Positions 7,118-13,172 of a stretch of DNA of 32,836 nucleotides are shown here, piece by piece. The position numbers and the translations under genes were made by a program. How positions within the stretch are numbered: the first letter of the stretch is position 1; the number at the start of each line of letters is the position of its first letter. This DNA comes from Candidatus Woesearchaeota archaeon (GTDB taxonomy: Archaea; Nanobdellota; Nanobdellia; Woesearchaeales; WJIZ01): the NCBI GenBank assembly GCA_018221205.1, contig JAAOYF010000044.1:1-32836 (forward strand). The letters run 5' to 3'. The notes beneath the pieces are model-generated. The model made no database searches and was not told the DNA's origin. It was given only the letters and a program-made list of their open reading frames with translations.

Positions 7118-8152
7118 TTAATCTGGGTGCATTGTTCTATGTGCCACTGTCTCCAATATGTCGTTGCTTTGCAATAAAAAGCCAACCAGTCTTTCGAAGC
7201 CAACACCATATCCTCCTCTCAATAGTGGAGCAGTTTGTGTAAAGACATTGAAGTAATCTGCAAATTGTTCTACAGGATCCTGACCTTTGGAACTCAGATA
7301 AGTACCAATCTTTGATCCTCTAAGTTGGTCTTTTATTACTTCTCCGTCTTCCTCTCTTACTGCGCCCCCTGTTGATTCTCCTAGTCTTGGCATGAGTAAG
7401 TCAACACTATACACTCTTTGTCCGTCTGGCATCCTCTTCATGTTGAAGAACTTCATGGATGTAGGATAATGCGTCACAAATACAGGAATGTTATCAAACA
7501 CCTTCAATATCTCTCGTTCTTCTTTAACATCTAAGTCATGACCGAACTCATAATCTCCTCCTCTTTGATTAAGTAAAGCTAGGGCATCATCATAAGTCAT
7601 CCTGTGAAAGTCATTTTCAAGAACAGTTTTGAGATAGGCTAGATCTCCTCCTAATACTTCGACATCTTGTGCACATTCAGATACAACTCTTCCGATTACC
7701 TGTTTAATAACCTGCTCTTGTTCTTCAATTATTCTATCAAGTGCTTGACCAGGTGTCAATCCAACATATGGTCTTTCAGGTTCAACCAATGTAAATTCTG
7801 ATAATCTTCTTCCTTCTGCGTCAGGATCATCAAAGTTTTCTTCCCTGAAACTGTTGTTGACTGTAAAGAATCCCCTATTCAATCCTATCACTAATTTCTC
7901 TAACTGGATCTGAGCACTTTGAGATAAGTGTGCTTCTCTTCCATAATACGGCAGGGTGAACGAGGCATGTGGATTTTCACAACTGCCTGCAATGTTCACT
8001 AATGTAGAGGTGGTTACTTCACTATATCCTCTTGATTTTAGCGCTTCTCGTAATCCATCGAGGGCATGTTCCCGCACATTGACCAATGCATTGAACTTCG
8101 CAACGCTAAAATCTCCAAGTCCAGTTGTTATTTTTTGCGTCATTTTCGTCAC
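7118..8152 (-). CDS. Truncated AsnRS/AspRS-like protein, probable archaeal asparagine synthetase (AS-AR type)
   Basis: A 344-residue class II aminoacyl-tRNA synthetase core without the N-terminal OB anticodon-binding domain of AsnRS/AspRS. Motif 2 is visible as SFREEN...RRLSEFTLVEPE (about 101-126). Motif 3 is GVGFERLVGFLL near 316-327, followed by ILETVAHRTMHPD. In archaea, such truncated AspRS/AsnRS relatives can act as ATP-dependent asparagine synthetases, as described for Pyrococcus abyssi. That fits a divergent AsnC-family regulator next door. Alternatives are another amide-forming paralogue or a tRNA-modifying enzyme like GenX/EpmA. The start is GTG 8152, 19-30 bp downstream of a TATA box; ATG 8143 (Met4) is possible. 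The gene converges on kae1 with a 3-bp gap. The fold is sure; the reaction is inferred. Confidence 0.82.
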   Translation of the reverse strand: MTKMTQKITTGLGDFSVAKFNALVNVREHALDGLREALKSRGYSEVTTSTLVNIAGSCENPHASFTLPYYGREAHLSQSAQIQLEKLVIGLNRGFFTVNNSFREENFDDPDAEGRRLSEFTLVEPERPYVGLTPGQALDRIIEEQEQVIKQVIGRVVSECAQDVEVLGGDLAYLKTVLENDFHRMTYDDALALLNQRGGDYEFGHDLDVKEEREILKVFDNIPVFVTHYPTSMKFFNMKRMPDGQRVYSVDLLMPRLGESTGGAVREEDGEVIKDQLRGSKIGTYLSSKGQDPVEQFADYFNVFTQTAPLLRGGYGVGFERLVGFLLQSNDILETVAHRTMHPD

Positions 8153-8170
8153 TACTAGGAGAATAAAGCC

Positions 8171-8182
8171 TATTTTATATAT
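8171..8182 (-). promoter_or_regulatory. TATA box for the AsnRS-like gene
   Basis: The minus strand reads ATATATAAAATA, 19-30 bp upstream of GTG 8152. The 94-bp space shared with the Lrp/AsnC gene is very AT-rich and is the natural place for regulator binding. Confidence 0.55.
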
Positions 8183-8214
8183 TTATTTATTGATTTTTAC
8201 CTAAATTATGGAAA

Positions 8215-8227
8215 TATTTATATATAA
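8215..8227 (+). promoter_or_regulatory. TATA box for the Lrp/AsnC regulator
   Basis: TATTTATATATAA lies 20-32 bp upstream of ATG 8247, which decides for that start over the upstream in-frame ATG 8208, because the latter would lie before the TATA box. Confidence 0.6.
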
Positions 8228-8246
8228 TTACGTATTTTATGGTATT

Positions 8247-8735
8247 ATGAAGCTAACGACGAGTGGAAAGGCTAAGTTAGACTCTAAAGATAAAAAAATT
8301 ATAGAACAATTGCAGAAGAATTGTCGTCAATCGGTGTCACGGATAGCTAAAGCAACAAAACTTCCAAGAGATGTAGTCGTCTATAGGATCAAGAAGTTGG
8401 AACAAAGCAAAGTGATCAGCGGTCATCATTCATATATCAATCCAGCAAAAATAGGATATCCCCTCTATTCATTCGTCCTCTTTCAATGTTATAATCTCAA
8501 GCCAGAAGTGGAGGGTAGATTCATCTCATATTTGGTGGCGCATAAGAATCTAGCTTATGTTGCAAAAAATTCAGGAGAGTTTGACTTCACTATTGGAGTT
8601 TGTGCAAAAGATTATCTTGAATTTGATGAGATATTAAGGCAGATAAGACAAAGATTTGTGGATGTTATCAAAGACATAAAGATCACTCCGGTGATTGAAG
8701 AATATAAAATATATCAGATGTCAGAACTGATTTGA
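8247..8735 (+). CDS. Lrp/AsnC-family transcriptional regulator
   Basis: A 162-residue regulator with the usual Lrp/AsnC layout. An N-terminal winged helix starts at LDSKDKKIIEQLQKN, continues through SVSRIAKATKLPRDVVVYRIKKLE as helix-turn-helix, and ends in VISGHHSYINPAKIGY. It is followed by a RAM/ligand-binding alpha-beta domain (VLFQCYNL ... YVAKNSGEFDFTIGVCAKD ... ITPVIEEYKIYQ). Family members bind amino acids and form dimers or octamers on DNA. The longer frame begins at ATG 8208, but the TATA box lies between 8208 and 8247, so 8247 is the likely start. It is divergent from the AsnRS/asparagine synthetase-like gene, the classic arrangement for an AsnC-type local regulator; E. coli asnC/asnA is arranged similarly. 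Autoregulation is expected but not shown. Confidence 0.88.
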   Translation: MKLTTSGKAKLDSKDKKIIEQLQKNCRQSVSRIAKATKLPRDVVVYRIKKLEQSKVISGHHSYINPAKIGYPLYSFVLFQCYNLKPEVEGRFISYLVAHKNLAYVAKNSGEFDFTIGVCAKDYLEFDEILRQIRQRFVDVIKDIKITPVIEEYKIYQMSELI

Positions 8736-8772
8736 TTTCTTTTCCCCTACTTAATATACCAAAATGAGGTCA

Positions 8773-8788
8773 TTGACGGCCAGTCCAT
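8773..8788. repeat. Short direct repeat, copy 1 of 3
   Basis: TTGACGGCCAGTCCAT. The 13-bp ACGGCCAGTCCAT (8776-8788) is identical to copy 2, and the 13-bp TTGACGGCCAGTC is identical to copy 3. It lies 37 bp after the Lrp stop, between that conserved gene and the Fic gene. Confidence 0.8.
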
Positions 8789-8795
8789 AGTATCG

Positions 8796-8825
8796 GTATC
8801 GGCTGAATTTACTATTAGCCGATAC
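8796..8825. promoter_or_regulatory. Perfect 9-bp inverted repeat, candidate operator upstream of fic
   Basis: GTATCGGCT (8796-8804) and AGCCGATAC (8817-8825) form a perfect inverted repeat with a 12-nt spacer, and GTATCG is also repeated directly at 8790-8795. The right arm abuts the Fic TATA box, where a bound protein would block TBP/TFB. The Fic protein has a C-terminal HTH-like region, so autoregulation is a reasonable guess. Confidence 0.55.
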
Positions 8826-8834
8826 ATTTATATA
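8826..8834 (+). promoter_or_regulatory. TATA box for fic
   Basis: ATTTATATA lies 24-32 bp upstream of ATG 8858; this is leaderless spacing. Confidence 0.55.
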
Positions 8835-8857
8835 TTCATTGATATTTCTAATTTAAT

Positions 8858-9760
8858 ATGGTAAAAACAGTATTCCAAAGAATTACTGAGAAAAAGAAAG
8901 AACTAGACTCTTTAAGGCCTCTTGAAGAGTCACAAATAAGTAAATTAATAGAAGAAAATGACATAGATTACATCTATAATTCTGTTTCAATAGAGGGAAA
9001 TACTTTAACATTAAATGAAACCAGATTTATTTTAGAAAAAGGAATTACTATCGGAGGTAAGAATCTAAGAGAACATCTTGATGTTACCAATCAAAAAGAA
9101 GCCATGACTTGGATTAGAGAACAAATTAAAAAGAAAATCACAGAAGCAGATATTTTAATCCTTCATAGAATAACTCTTAAAGGCATTTCAGATTACTGGG
9201 CAGGGAAGTATAAGACATCTCAAAATAGAATATTGGGTTCTAAATTAAAAACAACTCTCCCTCATAAGGTTCAAAGTGAAATGCACAACTTAGTGCAATT
9301 TATGCAAAAACCAAAAGGAACTATCGTTGATATTGTAGTATTTGTTCACCATGAGTTAGTTAGAATTCATCCATTTGTTGATGGGAATGGAAGAGTAGCC
9401 AGACTACTTGTAAATCTTGTTCTCATTAAAAATGGATATCCTCCAATAATAATTAAGAATCAAGATAGGAAAAGATATTTTGATAGCCTAGAAAAAGCAC
9501 ATTTTGGAAATATGGGGCCATTTAGATTTTTTATGGCATTGGCAGTTGAGTCATCATTAAACATGTATCTGAATGCTCTTAAGTCAACTAATAAAAAAAA
9601 TGAAATGTTGTCATTAAATGACTTATCAAAAGAAGTTGAATTTTCTCAAGAGTACCTTAGTCTGCTTGCGAGAATTGGAAAATTGAGTGCAACAAAAATA
9701 AATGGAGTATGGCATTCTACCAGAAAAGACCTAAATGAATATATGGATTCTCGAAATTAG
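8858..9760 (+). CDS. Fic family AMP-transferase, class II (self-inhibited), with C-terminal HTH-like region
   Basis: A 300-residue Fic protein. The catalytic loop is the canonical HPFVDGNGRVAR (171-182), with the catalytic His and the metal/phosphate-binding residues intact. The N-terminal inhibitory motif [S/T]xxxE[G/N] is present as SVSIEG (42-47), so this is a class II, internally inhibited Fic enzyme expected to AMPylate protein hydroxyls when released. The last 50 residues (LSLNDLSKEVEFSQEYLSLLARIG onward) look like a winged-helix or excisionase-type DNA-binding segment, common in Fic proteins of this layout. Codon use is markedly AT-rich compared with kae1 or the Lrp gene, which suggests recent transfer. 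It is flanked by repeat copies 1 and 2 and has its own TATA box and a candidate operator. The target protein is unknown. Confidence 0.93.
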   Translation: MVKTVFQRITEKKKELDSLRPLEESQISKLIEENDIDYIYNSVSIEGNTLTLNETRFILEKGITIGGKNLREHLDVTNQKEAMTWIREQIKKKITEADILILHRITLKGISDYWAGKYKTSQNRILGSKLKTTLPHKVQSEMHNLVQFMQKPKGTIVDIVVFVHHELVRIHPFVDGNGRVARLLVNLVLIKNGYPPIIIKNQDRKRYFDSLEKAHFGNMGPFRFFMALAVESSLNMYLNALKSTNKKNEMLSLNDLSKEVEFSQEYLSLLARIGKLSATKINGVWHSTRKDLNEYMDSRN

Positions 9761-9803
9761 TGACAGTTTGTATCCCTAATTTCTAGACAAAAAGTACATA
9801 GGT

Positions 9804-9816
9804 ACGGCCAGTCCAT
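9804..9816. repeat. Short direct repeat, copy 2 of 3
   Basis: ACGGCCAGTCCAT, 13 bp identical to copy 1. It lies between the convergent ends of the Fic and toxin genes; its last base is the first base of the toxin stop codon complement. Confidence 0.8.
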
Positions 9817-10157
9817 TACTTAAATCCTTTAGGTCCGATGATCTTTAGGATATTCTTTATCTCATTAATGGTTTTCTGCTGATGCTTCTTATCAGACATA
9901 CGGACAAATCTTAACAGTAAATCAGTTAAGTCATCAACGGATAAGAATTTCATCTTATGGCCATCTACTATGAAATAAAATCTAAAATTTCTATACTTTA
10001 ACTCCTTAATAAGGATTCCACCCACTGTTCCCAATACTTTTCCTTTTTTTGGATTCTCCTCGAGAGCTTTCAGATACTGTAACACCTTGACTGACTCGGC
10101 TTTAAATTGCTTGGAGATTTTCTGATACAAAGAGTCGACGACCTCTACATATGCCAT
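9816..10157 (-). CDS. RelE/ParE-superfamily toxin
   Basis: A 113-residue basic protein with the RelE-like order: an N-terminal helix pair (SLYQKISKQFKAESVKVLQYL), a loop containing NPKKGKVLGTVGG, then a beta-sheet core (IKELKYRNFRFYFIVDGHKMKFL) and a C-terminal region with KHQQKTINEIKNILK. RelE/ParE toxins act as ribosome-dependent mRNA nucleases or gyrase poisons; which applies cannot be told here. It starts 13 bp before the end of the antitoxin gene, so the two are translationally coupled in the usual antitoxin-first order. The stop codon abuts repeat copy 2. The type II toxin-antitoxin assignment rests on size, order, overlap and the beta-sheet pattern. Confidence 0.8.
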   Translation of the reverse strand: MAYVEVVDSLYQKISKQFKAESVKVLQYLKALEENPKKGKVLGTVGGILIKELKYRNFRFYFIVDGHKMKFLSVDDLTDLLLRFVRMSDKKHQQKTINEIKNILKIIGPKGFK

Positions 10158-10348
10158 TCTTTCTTTGCTCGCTTGATGGCTTCGTCAATCGGAATAGCAT
10201 TCTTAGAACTCATGAGAAATTCTCGAAGTTGCTCTTTGACAGCCATATCATACAACCTTTTAATGATGACTTCATAGGTGTCTTCCTTATTTCCAAAAGT
10301 ACTTATGAGTTTCTTGGTTTCGTTGCTTATCTGTATTGTAGTATTCAT
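10145..10348 (-). CDS. Ribbon-helix-helix antitoxin
   Basis: A 67-residue protein. The N-terminus TTIQISNETKKLISTFGNKEDTYEVIIKRLYDMA is a typical archaeal ribbon-helix-helix: a beta strand (TTIQIS), then two helices separated by a GNKEDTYEV turn. The C-terminal 30 residues (LREFLMSSKNAIPIDEAIKRAKKEW) are the tail that would wrap the toxin. It overlaps the RelE-like toxin gene by 13 bp. ATG 10348 sits 24-36 bp from a TATA box, with palindromic operator-like sequence in between, so the antitoxin or toxin-antitoxin complex probably represses the pair. Confidence 0.82.
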   Translation of the reverse strand: MNTTIQISNETKKLISTFGNKEDTYEVIIKRLYDMAVKEQLREFLMSSKNAIPIDEAIKRAKKEWHM

Positions 10349-10349
10349 T

Positions 10350-10372
10350 CTATAGCCAGTATAGTGACTATA
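10350..10372. promoter_or_regulatory. Overlapping palindromes, candidate operator of the toxin-antitoxin operon
   Basis: TATAGT-G-ACTATA (10360-10372) is a perfect 6-bp inverted repeat around one base. CTATA-GCCAG-TATAG (10350-10364) is a second 5-bp inverted repeat. Both lie between the TATA box and the antitoxin start, where RHH repressors usually bind as paired dimers. Confidence 0.5.
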
Positions 10373-10384
10373 GTATATAAATGT
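10372..10384 (-). promoter_or_regulatory. TATA box for the toxin-antitoxin operon
   Basis: The minus strand reads ACATTTATATACT, 24-36 bp upstream of ATG 10348. Confidence 0.55.
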
Positions 10385-10426
10385 TACGCTAACCTAAACA
10401 CAATTGTGCATAAGAATTAGCAAATA

Positions 10427-10441
10427 TTGACGGCCAGTCAT
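10427..10441. repeat. Short direct repeat, copy 3 of 3
   Basis: TTGACGGCCAGTCAT. It is identical to copy 1 over TTGACGGCCAGTC and lacks one C before the final AT. It lies 5 bp outside the 3' end of the helicase gene. Confidence 0.75.
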
Positions 10442-10446
10442 ATTCT

Positions 10447-11733
10447 TTATCTTTTAGAACGATGTTTGTGCCGTGACCTAAATTTGGATTTTCTAGAAAA
10501 TGAGTGCCTTGATGCGGGTTTTGATTTTCTTGATTTAAATCCTCTAGAAAATGATTTCCTTGGTGGAGGTTTTGCTGCTGTACCTACTGCGTTTTTAGCA
10601 GACTCTGAATGAAAAGTATGATCCATGACATCCAGCTTTTGCTTTATCAACCTTTCAATATCGCTAAGGTAATTTCGCTCTTCAGCTGCGCAAAATGAGA
10701 ATGCAGTTCCATCCGAGCCAGCCCGAGCAGTTCTTCCGATCCTATGGACATAGCTTTCGGGTTCGTTTGGAAGCTCAAAATTTATAACATGCGAAATATT
10801 CTCAATATCTATTCCTCTGGCAGCGATATCGGTTGCTACAAGGACTTTAGTTCTACCTGTTTTAAAATCTTTAATCGCCTTAGTTCTTGCATTTTGTGTT
10901 TTATTTCCATGAATTGCATCTGAGGATATGCCATTTTTACTAAGAAATATCGCTACTTTGTTTGCCCTATGTTTTGTCCGGGTGAAGACTAAAACACTTG
11001 TAAGATGCTCATGTTCCAGAAGTTTTAACAATAACTTTGCTTTTGAATCCTGATCAACAAAAAATATATGTTGTTTCACACTTTCGACAGTAGTTGCCTG
11101 CGGTGCAACTTCAACATGGGTAGGGTCCTTTAAAAGGCTCTTTGCAAGTGTGTTGACTTGAGGAGACATTGTTGCTGAAAAAAATAGAGATTGTCTTTTA
11201 TGGGGCAGTTTTGAAATTATTTTCTTAATATCATGAATAAAACCCATATCCAGCATTCTGTCAGCTTCATCGAGTACAAAAAATTCTATATTCTTTAGAG
11301 TAAGTTTTCTTTGATTCATTAAATCTAATAATCTACCTGGTGTTGCAACAACAATATCTACTCCTTTAGATAATGCCTGCACTTGTCTTCCTTGTTTTAC
11401 TCCACCAAAGATCACTGTATGTTTAAATTTAAGAAATTGGCCATAGGTAGAAAAGCTTTCTCCGATTTGTGCAGCAAGTTCCCTCGTAGGGGTGAGTACC
11501 AATGTTTTGATCTCTCTGGGATATTTTTCAGTCATCCTTTGCAGTATGGGCAATATAAAAGCAGCAGTCTTTCCTGTTCCGGTTTGTGCAATGCCTATCA
11601 GATCTCTACCCAACAGCAGACCGGGAATTGATTTTGATTGTATAGGAGTAGGTATGGTATATCCTTCTTTGGTCAGTGCTCTCTCAAGAGGAGGGATTAG
11701 ATTCAGATCTTTAAATGATATCTTATTATCCAT
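10447..11733 (-). CDS. rhlE: DEAD-box RNA helicase, RhlE-like
   Basis: A 428-residue ATP-dependent RNA helicase with all core motifs: Q motif (F7 ... PTPIQ 28-32), motif I AQTGTGKT (49-56), PTRELA (82-87), GG (110-111), TPGR (131-134), DEAD (155-158), SAT (186-188), then [37 protein letters not shown] and [10 protein letters not shown]. The [13 protein letters not shown] and LP-NEPE segments match the bacterial RhlE subgroup better than eIF4A-like archaeal helicases. A basic Ser/Arg/Lys-rich tail (about 390-428), probably RNA-binding and disordered, follows the core. RhlE-type helicases remodel rRNA or mRNA structures. A TATA box lies 22-33 bp upstream of ATG 11733. Repeat copy 3 sits at its 3' end. 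A bacterial origin is inferred from similarity to RhlE. Confidence 0.92.
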   Translation of the reverse strand: MDNKISFKDLNLIPPLERALTKEGYTIPTPIQSKSIPGLLLGRDLIGIAQTGTGKTAAFILPILQRMTEKYPREIKTLVLTPTRELAAQIGESFSTYGQFLKFKHTVIFGGVKQGRQVQALSKGVDIVVATPGRLLDLMNQRKLTLKNIEFFVLDEADRMLDMGFIHDIKKIISKLPHKRQSLFFSATMSPQVNTLAKSLLKDPTHVEVAPQATTVESVKQHIFFVDQDSKAKLLLKLLEHEHLTSVLVFTRTKHRANKVAIFLSKNGISSDAIHGNKTQNARTKAIKDFKTGRTKVLVATDIAARGIDIENISHVINFELPNEPESYVHRIGRTARAGSDGTAFSFCAAEERNYLSDIERLIKQKLDVMDHTFHSESAKNAVGTAAKPPPRKSFSRGFKSRKSKPASRHSFSRKSKFRSRHKHRSKR

Positions 11734-11754
11734 TGCAGCTTAAAACATACTCCT

Positions 11755-11766
11755 GGTTATAAAAGT
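11755..11766 (-). promoter_or_regulatory. TATA box for the RhlE-like helicase
   Basis: The minus strand reads ACTTTTATAACC, 22-33 bp upstream of ATG 11733. Confidence 0.5.
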
Positions 11767-11794
11767 ACGCTATTAGAAAGCTTGTTCAATAGTT

Positions 11795-11836
11795 TCTGGC
11801 ATTCCAGACAGAAAGTATATAGATAGCCCTGTCTAT
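11795..11836 (-). terminator. Two small hairpins downstream of the PspC gene
   Basis: ATAGATA/TGTCTAT (11819-11825 and 11830-11836, one G-T pair, 4-nt loop) overlaps the PspC stop. TCTGG/CCAGA (11795-11799 and 11804-11808, 4-nt loop) follows in the 3' direction on the minus strand. Archaeal termination mostly uses U-tracts, so a terminator role is only a possibility. Confidence 0.25.
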
Positions 11837-12033
11837 TTCTTAGGATTCTCTGGTACGACCATCCAAGCGATGATGTATAAGAGAATAAAGGGAAAGAATC
11901 CGGTCAGGATGATCAACAAAGCTGTTACGATTCTCACCATTGAAGGGTCCCAGTCGAAATACTCTGCTATTCCGCCGCAGACTCCTCCCAGCATCTTATC
12001 TTTTTTTGATCTGAATAAGCGTTTCTTTGCCAT
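11833..12033 (-). CDS. PspC domain membrane protein
   Basis: A 66-residue protein that is almost entirely a PspC domain: basic N-terminus (MAKKRLFRSKKDKMLGGVCGG), the signature IAEYFDWDPSMVRIVTALLI, then a membrane segment of about 20 residues (LLIILTGFFPFILLYIIAWM) and a short VVPENPKK tail. PspC is the membrane sensor of the bacterial phage-shock response; stand-alone PspC domains in archaea have no settled role, and no PspA or PspB gene is seen here. The TATA box (minus strand AATTTTAAATATC, 12054-12066) lies 21-33 bp upstream of ATG 12033. Confidence 0.88.
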   Translation of the reverse strand: MAKKRLFRSKKDKMLGGVCGGIAEYFDWDPSMVRIVTALLIILTGFFPFILLYIIAWMVVPENPKK

Positions 12034-12053
12034 ATTGAACTAAAAAGCAGAGG

Positions 12054-12066
12054 GATATTTAAAATT
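12054..12066 (-). promoter_or_regulatory. TATA box for the PspC gene
   Basis: The minus strand reads AATTTTAAATATC, 21-33 bp upstream of ATG 12033. It is back to back with the promoter of the glycohydrolase gene. Confidence 0.5.
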
Positions 12067-12083
12067 AATGATTAAAACATATA

Positions 12084-12092
12084 TTTTTATAT
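12084..12092 (+). promoter_or_regulatory. TATA box for the ADP-ribosylglycohydrolase-like gene
   Basis: TTTTTATAT lies 22-30 bp upstream of ATG 12114. Confidence 0.5.
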
Positions 12093-12113
12093 GAGCTGGA
12101 TTTCATTGTTGAG

Positions 12114-13001
12114 ATGAAAAACAGCAGAGCTATGGTGTTAGGGAGCTTTATCGGAGATGCATTAGCTTTAGGCCCTCACTGGATCTATGATGTAGAAGAA
12201 TTGCATGACAAGTTTGGAGTTGTGGATGGCTTTACAGATCCTCCTAATGATTCATATCATCCTAACAAGAAAAAAGGAGGATTCACCCATTACGGAGATC
12301 AGACATTCATCCTTCTGGAGTCTTTGGCAAAGATGGGAAAATTTGATCTGCAAGACTATCTCTTCAGATGGCAGAGATTATTCACCCAGTATAATGACTA
12401 TCTTGATCATGCCACCAAAGATACGATGGAGCACATCGAAAAGGGAGTTAAACCCTCTGGTTCAGGATCTGAAGATATAAGTGCTGTCGGCAGGATTGCG
12501 CCGTTGCTGTACCTATATGAAGGGGATGATATGATCCTGACAGGGGTGAGAGAACTGATAGAGATGACCCACAACAATCCTTTAGTCATCGATACTGCCT
12601 TGTTCTTCGCTAAAGTCACTTCTCGAGTATTACATGGGAAAAGGCCTGTAGAGACGATCAAGAAAGTTATGGAGACTGCTCCAAAAACTGTCAAGGTGTT
12701 GATGCAAAAAGGCCTTGACTCTGCCCAGAAGAATTCAATCGAGGCCATCAATCATTTCCGAGCTGGCTGTTCTACAAGTATGGCATTGCCAGGGGTGATA
12801 CATCTGATCGCGAAATATGAGGATAGTCTCAAGGATGCATTAGTCAACAGTGTGATGGCTGGCGGCGACAATGCAGCCAGGGCAGCTGTTGTAGGCATGG
12901 TCTTGGGAGCTCATTTAGGAGAAAAGGCCATTCCGCGAGAATGGATCTCTGGATTACAGAAAAGAAAAGAAATAGAATCGTTATTGGATAAACTAAATTA
13001 A
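12114..13001 (+). CDS. ADP-ribosylglycohydrolase (DraG/J1-crystallin-like) family protein
   Basis: A 295-residue all-helical protein of the ADP-ribosylglycohydrolase superfamily. The N-terminal MVLGSFIGDALALGPHWIYD is the family hallmark. The first metal motif is YGDQT (about 60-64), in place of the usual DDT. The C-terminal metal motif, normally GGDTDT, is GGDNAARAAVVGMVLGAHLG. Loss of the second Asp-Thr puts it closer to the J1-crystallin-like branch and leaves hydrolase activity in doubt. Canonical members cleave ADP-ribose from arginine or other acceptors using two Mg2+ ions. The 3' end overlaps the convergent lipoprotein gene by 9 bp. No partner ADP-ribosyltransferase is visible nearby. 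Confidence 0.85.
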   Translation: MKNSRAMVLGSFIGDALALGPHWIYDVEELHDKFGVVDGFTDPPNDSYHPNKKKGGFTHYGDQTFILLESLAKMGKFDLQDYLFRWQRLFTQYNDYLDHATKDTMEHIEKGVKPSGSGSEDISAVGRIAPLLYLYEGDDMILTGVRELIEMTHNNPLVIDTALFFAKVTSRVLHGKRPVETIKKVMETAPKTVKVLMQKGLDSAQKNSIEAINHFRAGCSTSMALPGVIHLIAKYEDSLKDALVNSVMAGGDNAARAAVVGMVLGAHLGEKAIPREWISGLQKRKEIESLLDKLN

Positions 13002-13172
13002 TTCTCCAATATCGACTTCGTCTTCTGCTATCTGATCAAGCTCTTCAGTTGTCTCTTCCATAGCGCCTTCAGTCTCTTCTATGGTTTCCTGGGTTTCATC
13101 TACAACCTGGCTTGGACCGCATGCAGTCAGTACGACCGCAAGGATCAGCAATAATGCGATTAGCTGTTTCAT
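12993..13172 (-). CDS. Small acidic lipoprotein, 59 aa
   Basis: The minus frame from ATG 13172 encodes 59 residues. It opens with a basic start, MKQ, and a hydrophobic stretch LIALLLILAVVLTAC that ends in a lipobox (LTAC, Cys18). The mature part is a short acidic, Glu/Thr-rich tail: VDETQETIEETEGAMEETTE, then the end of the protein. It is therefore a probable lipid-anchored surface peptide. A strong SD (minus strand GAGGAGG, 13180-13186) lies 7 nt upstream, and its ATG overlaps the TGA of the acidic coiled-coil gene (ATGA), so it is the second gene of that operon. The stop (TAG at 12993-12995) lies inside the end of the glycohydrolase gene on the other strand. Short length makes homology calls hard, but start, SD and lipobox agree. 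Confidence 0.75.
   Translation of the reverse strand: MKQLIALLLILAVVLTACGPSQVVDETQETIEETEGAMEETTEELDQIAEDEVDIGELI

Larger units (their letters stand above)
8776..10439. other. Cassette-like accessory island (Fic unit + toxin-antitoxin unit) bounded by direct repeats
   Basis: Three copies of ACGGCCAGTC in the same orientation delimit two units of 1028 bp (Fic) and 626 bp (RelE-type toxin and antitoxin). The units carry genes on opposite strands, are visibly more AT-rich than the flanks, and contain only self-contained accessory functions. No recombinase, transposase or longer inverted repeat is seen. The cassette interpretation is inference from the repeat spacing and gene content. Confidence 0.45.

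Noticed and set aside
8208-8246. N-terminal extension of the Lrp/AsnC gene from ATG 8208.
   Set aside because: The extension lies upstream of and across the TATA box and encodes an atypical low-complexity MEIFIYNYVFYGI segment not seen in the family.
8773-10441. ACGGCCAGT matches part of a common cloning-vector primer site, suggesting vector contamination.
   Set aside because: Flanking bases differ from the vector on both sides at all three copies, the copies lie 1028 and 626 bp apart amid intact archaeal-style genes, and no lacZ sequence is present.
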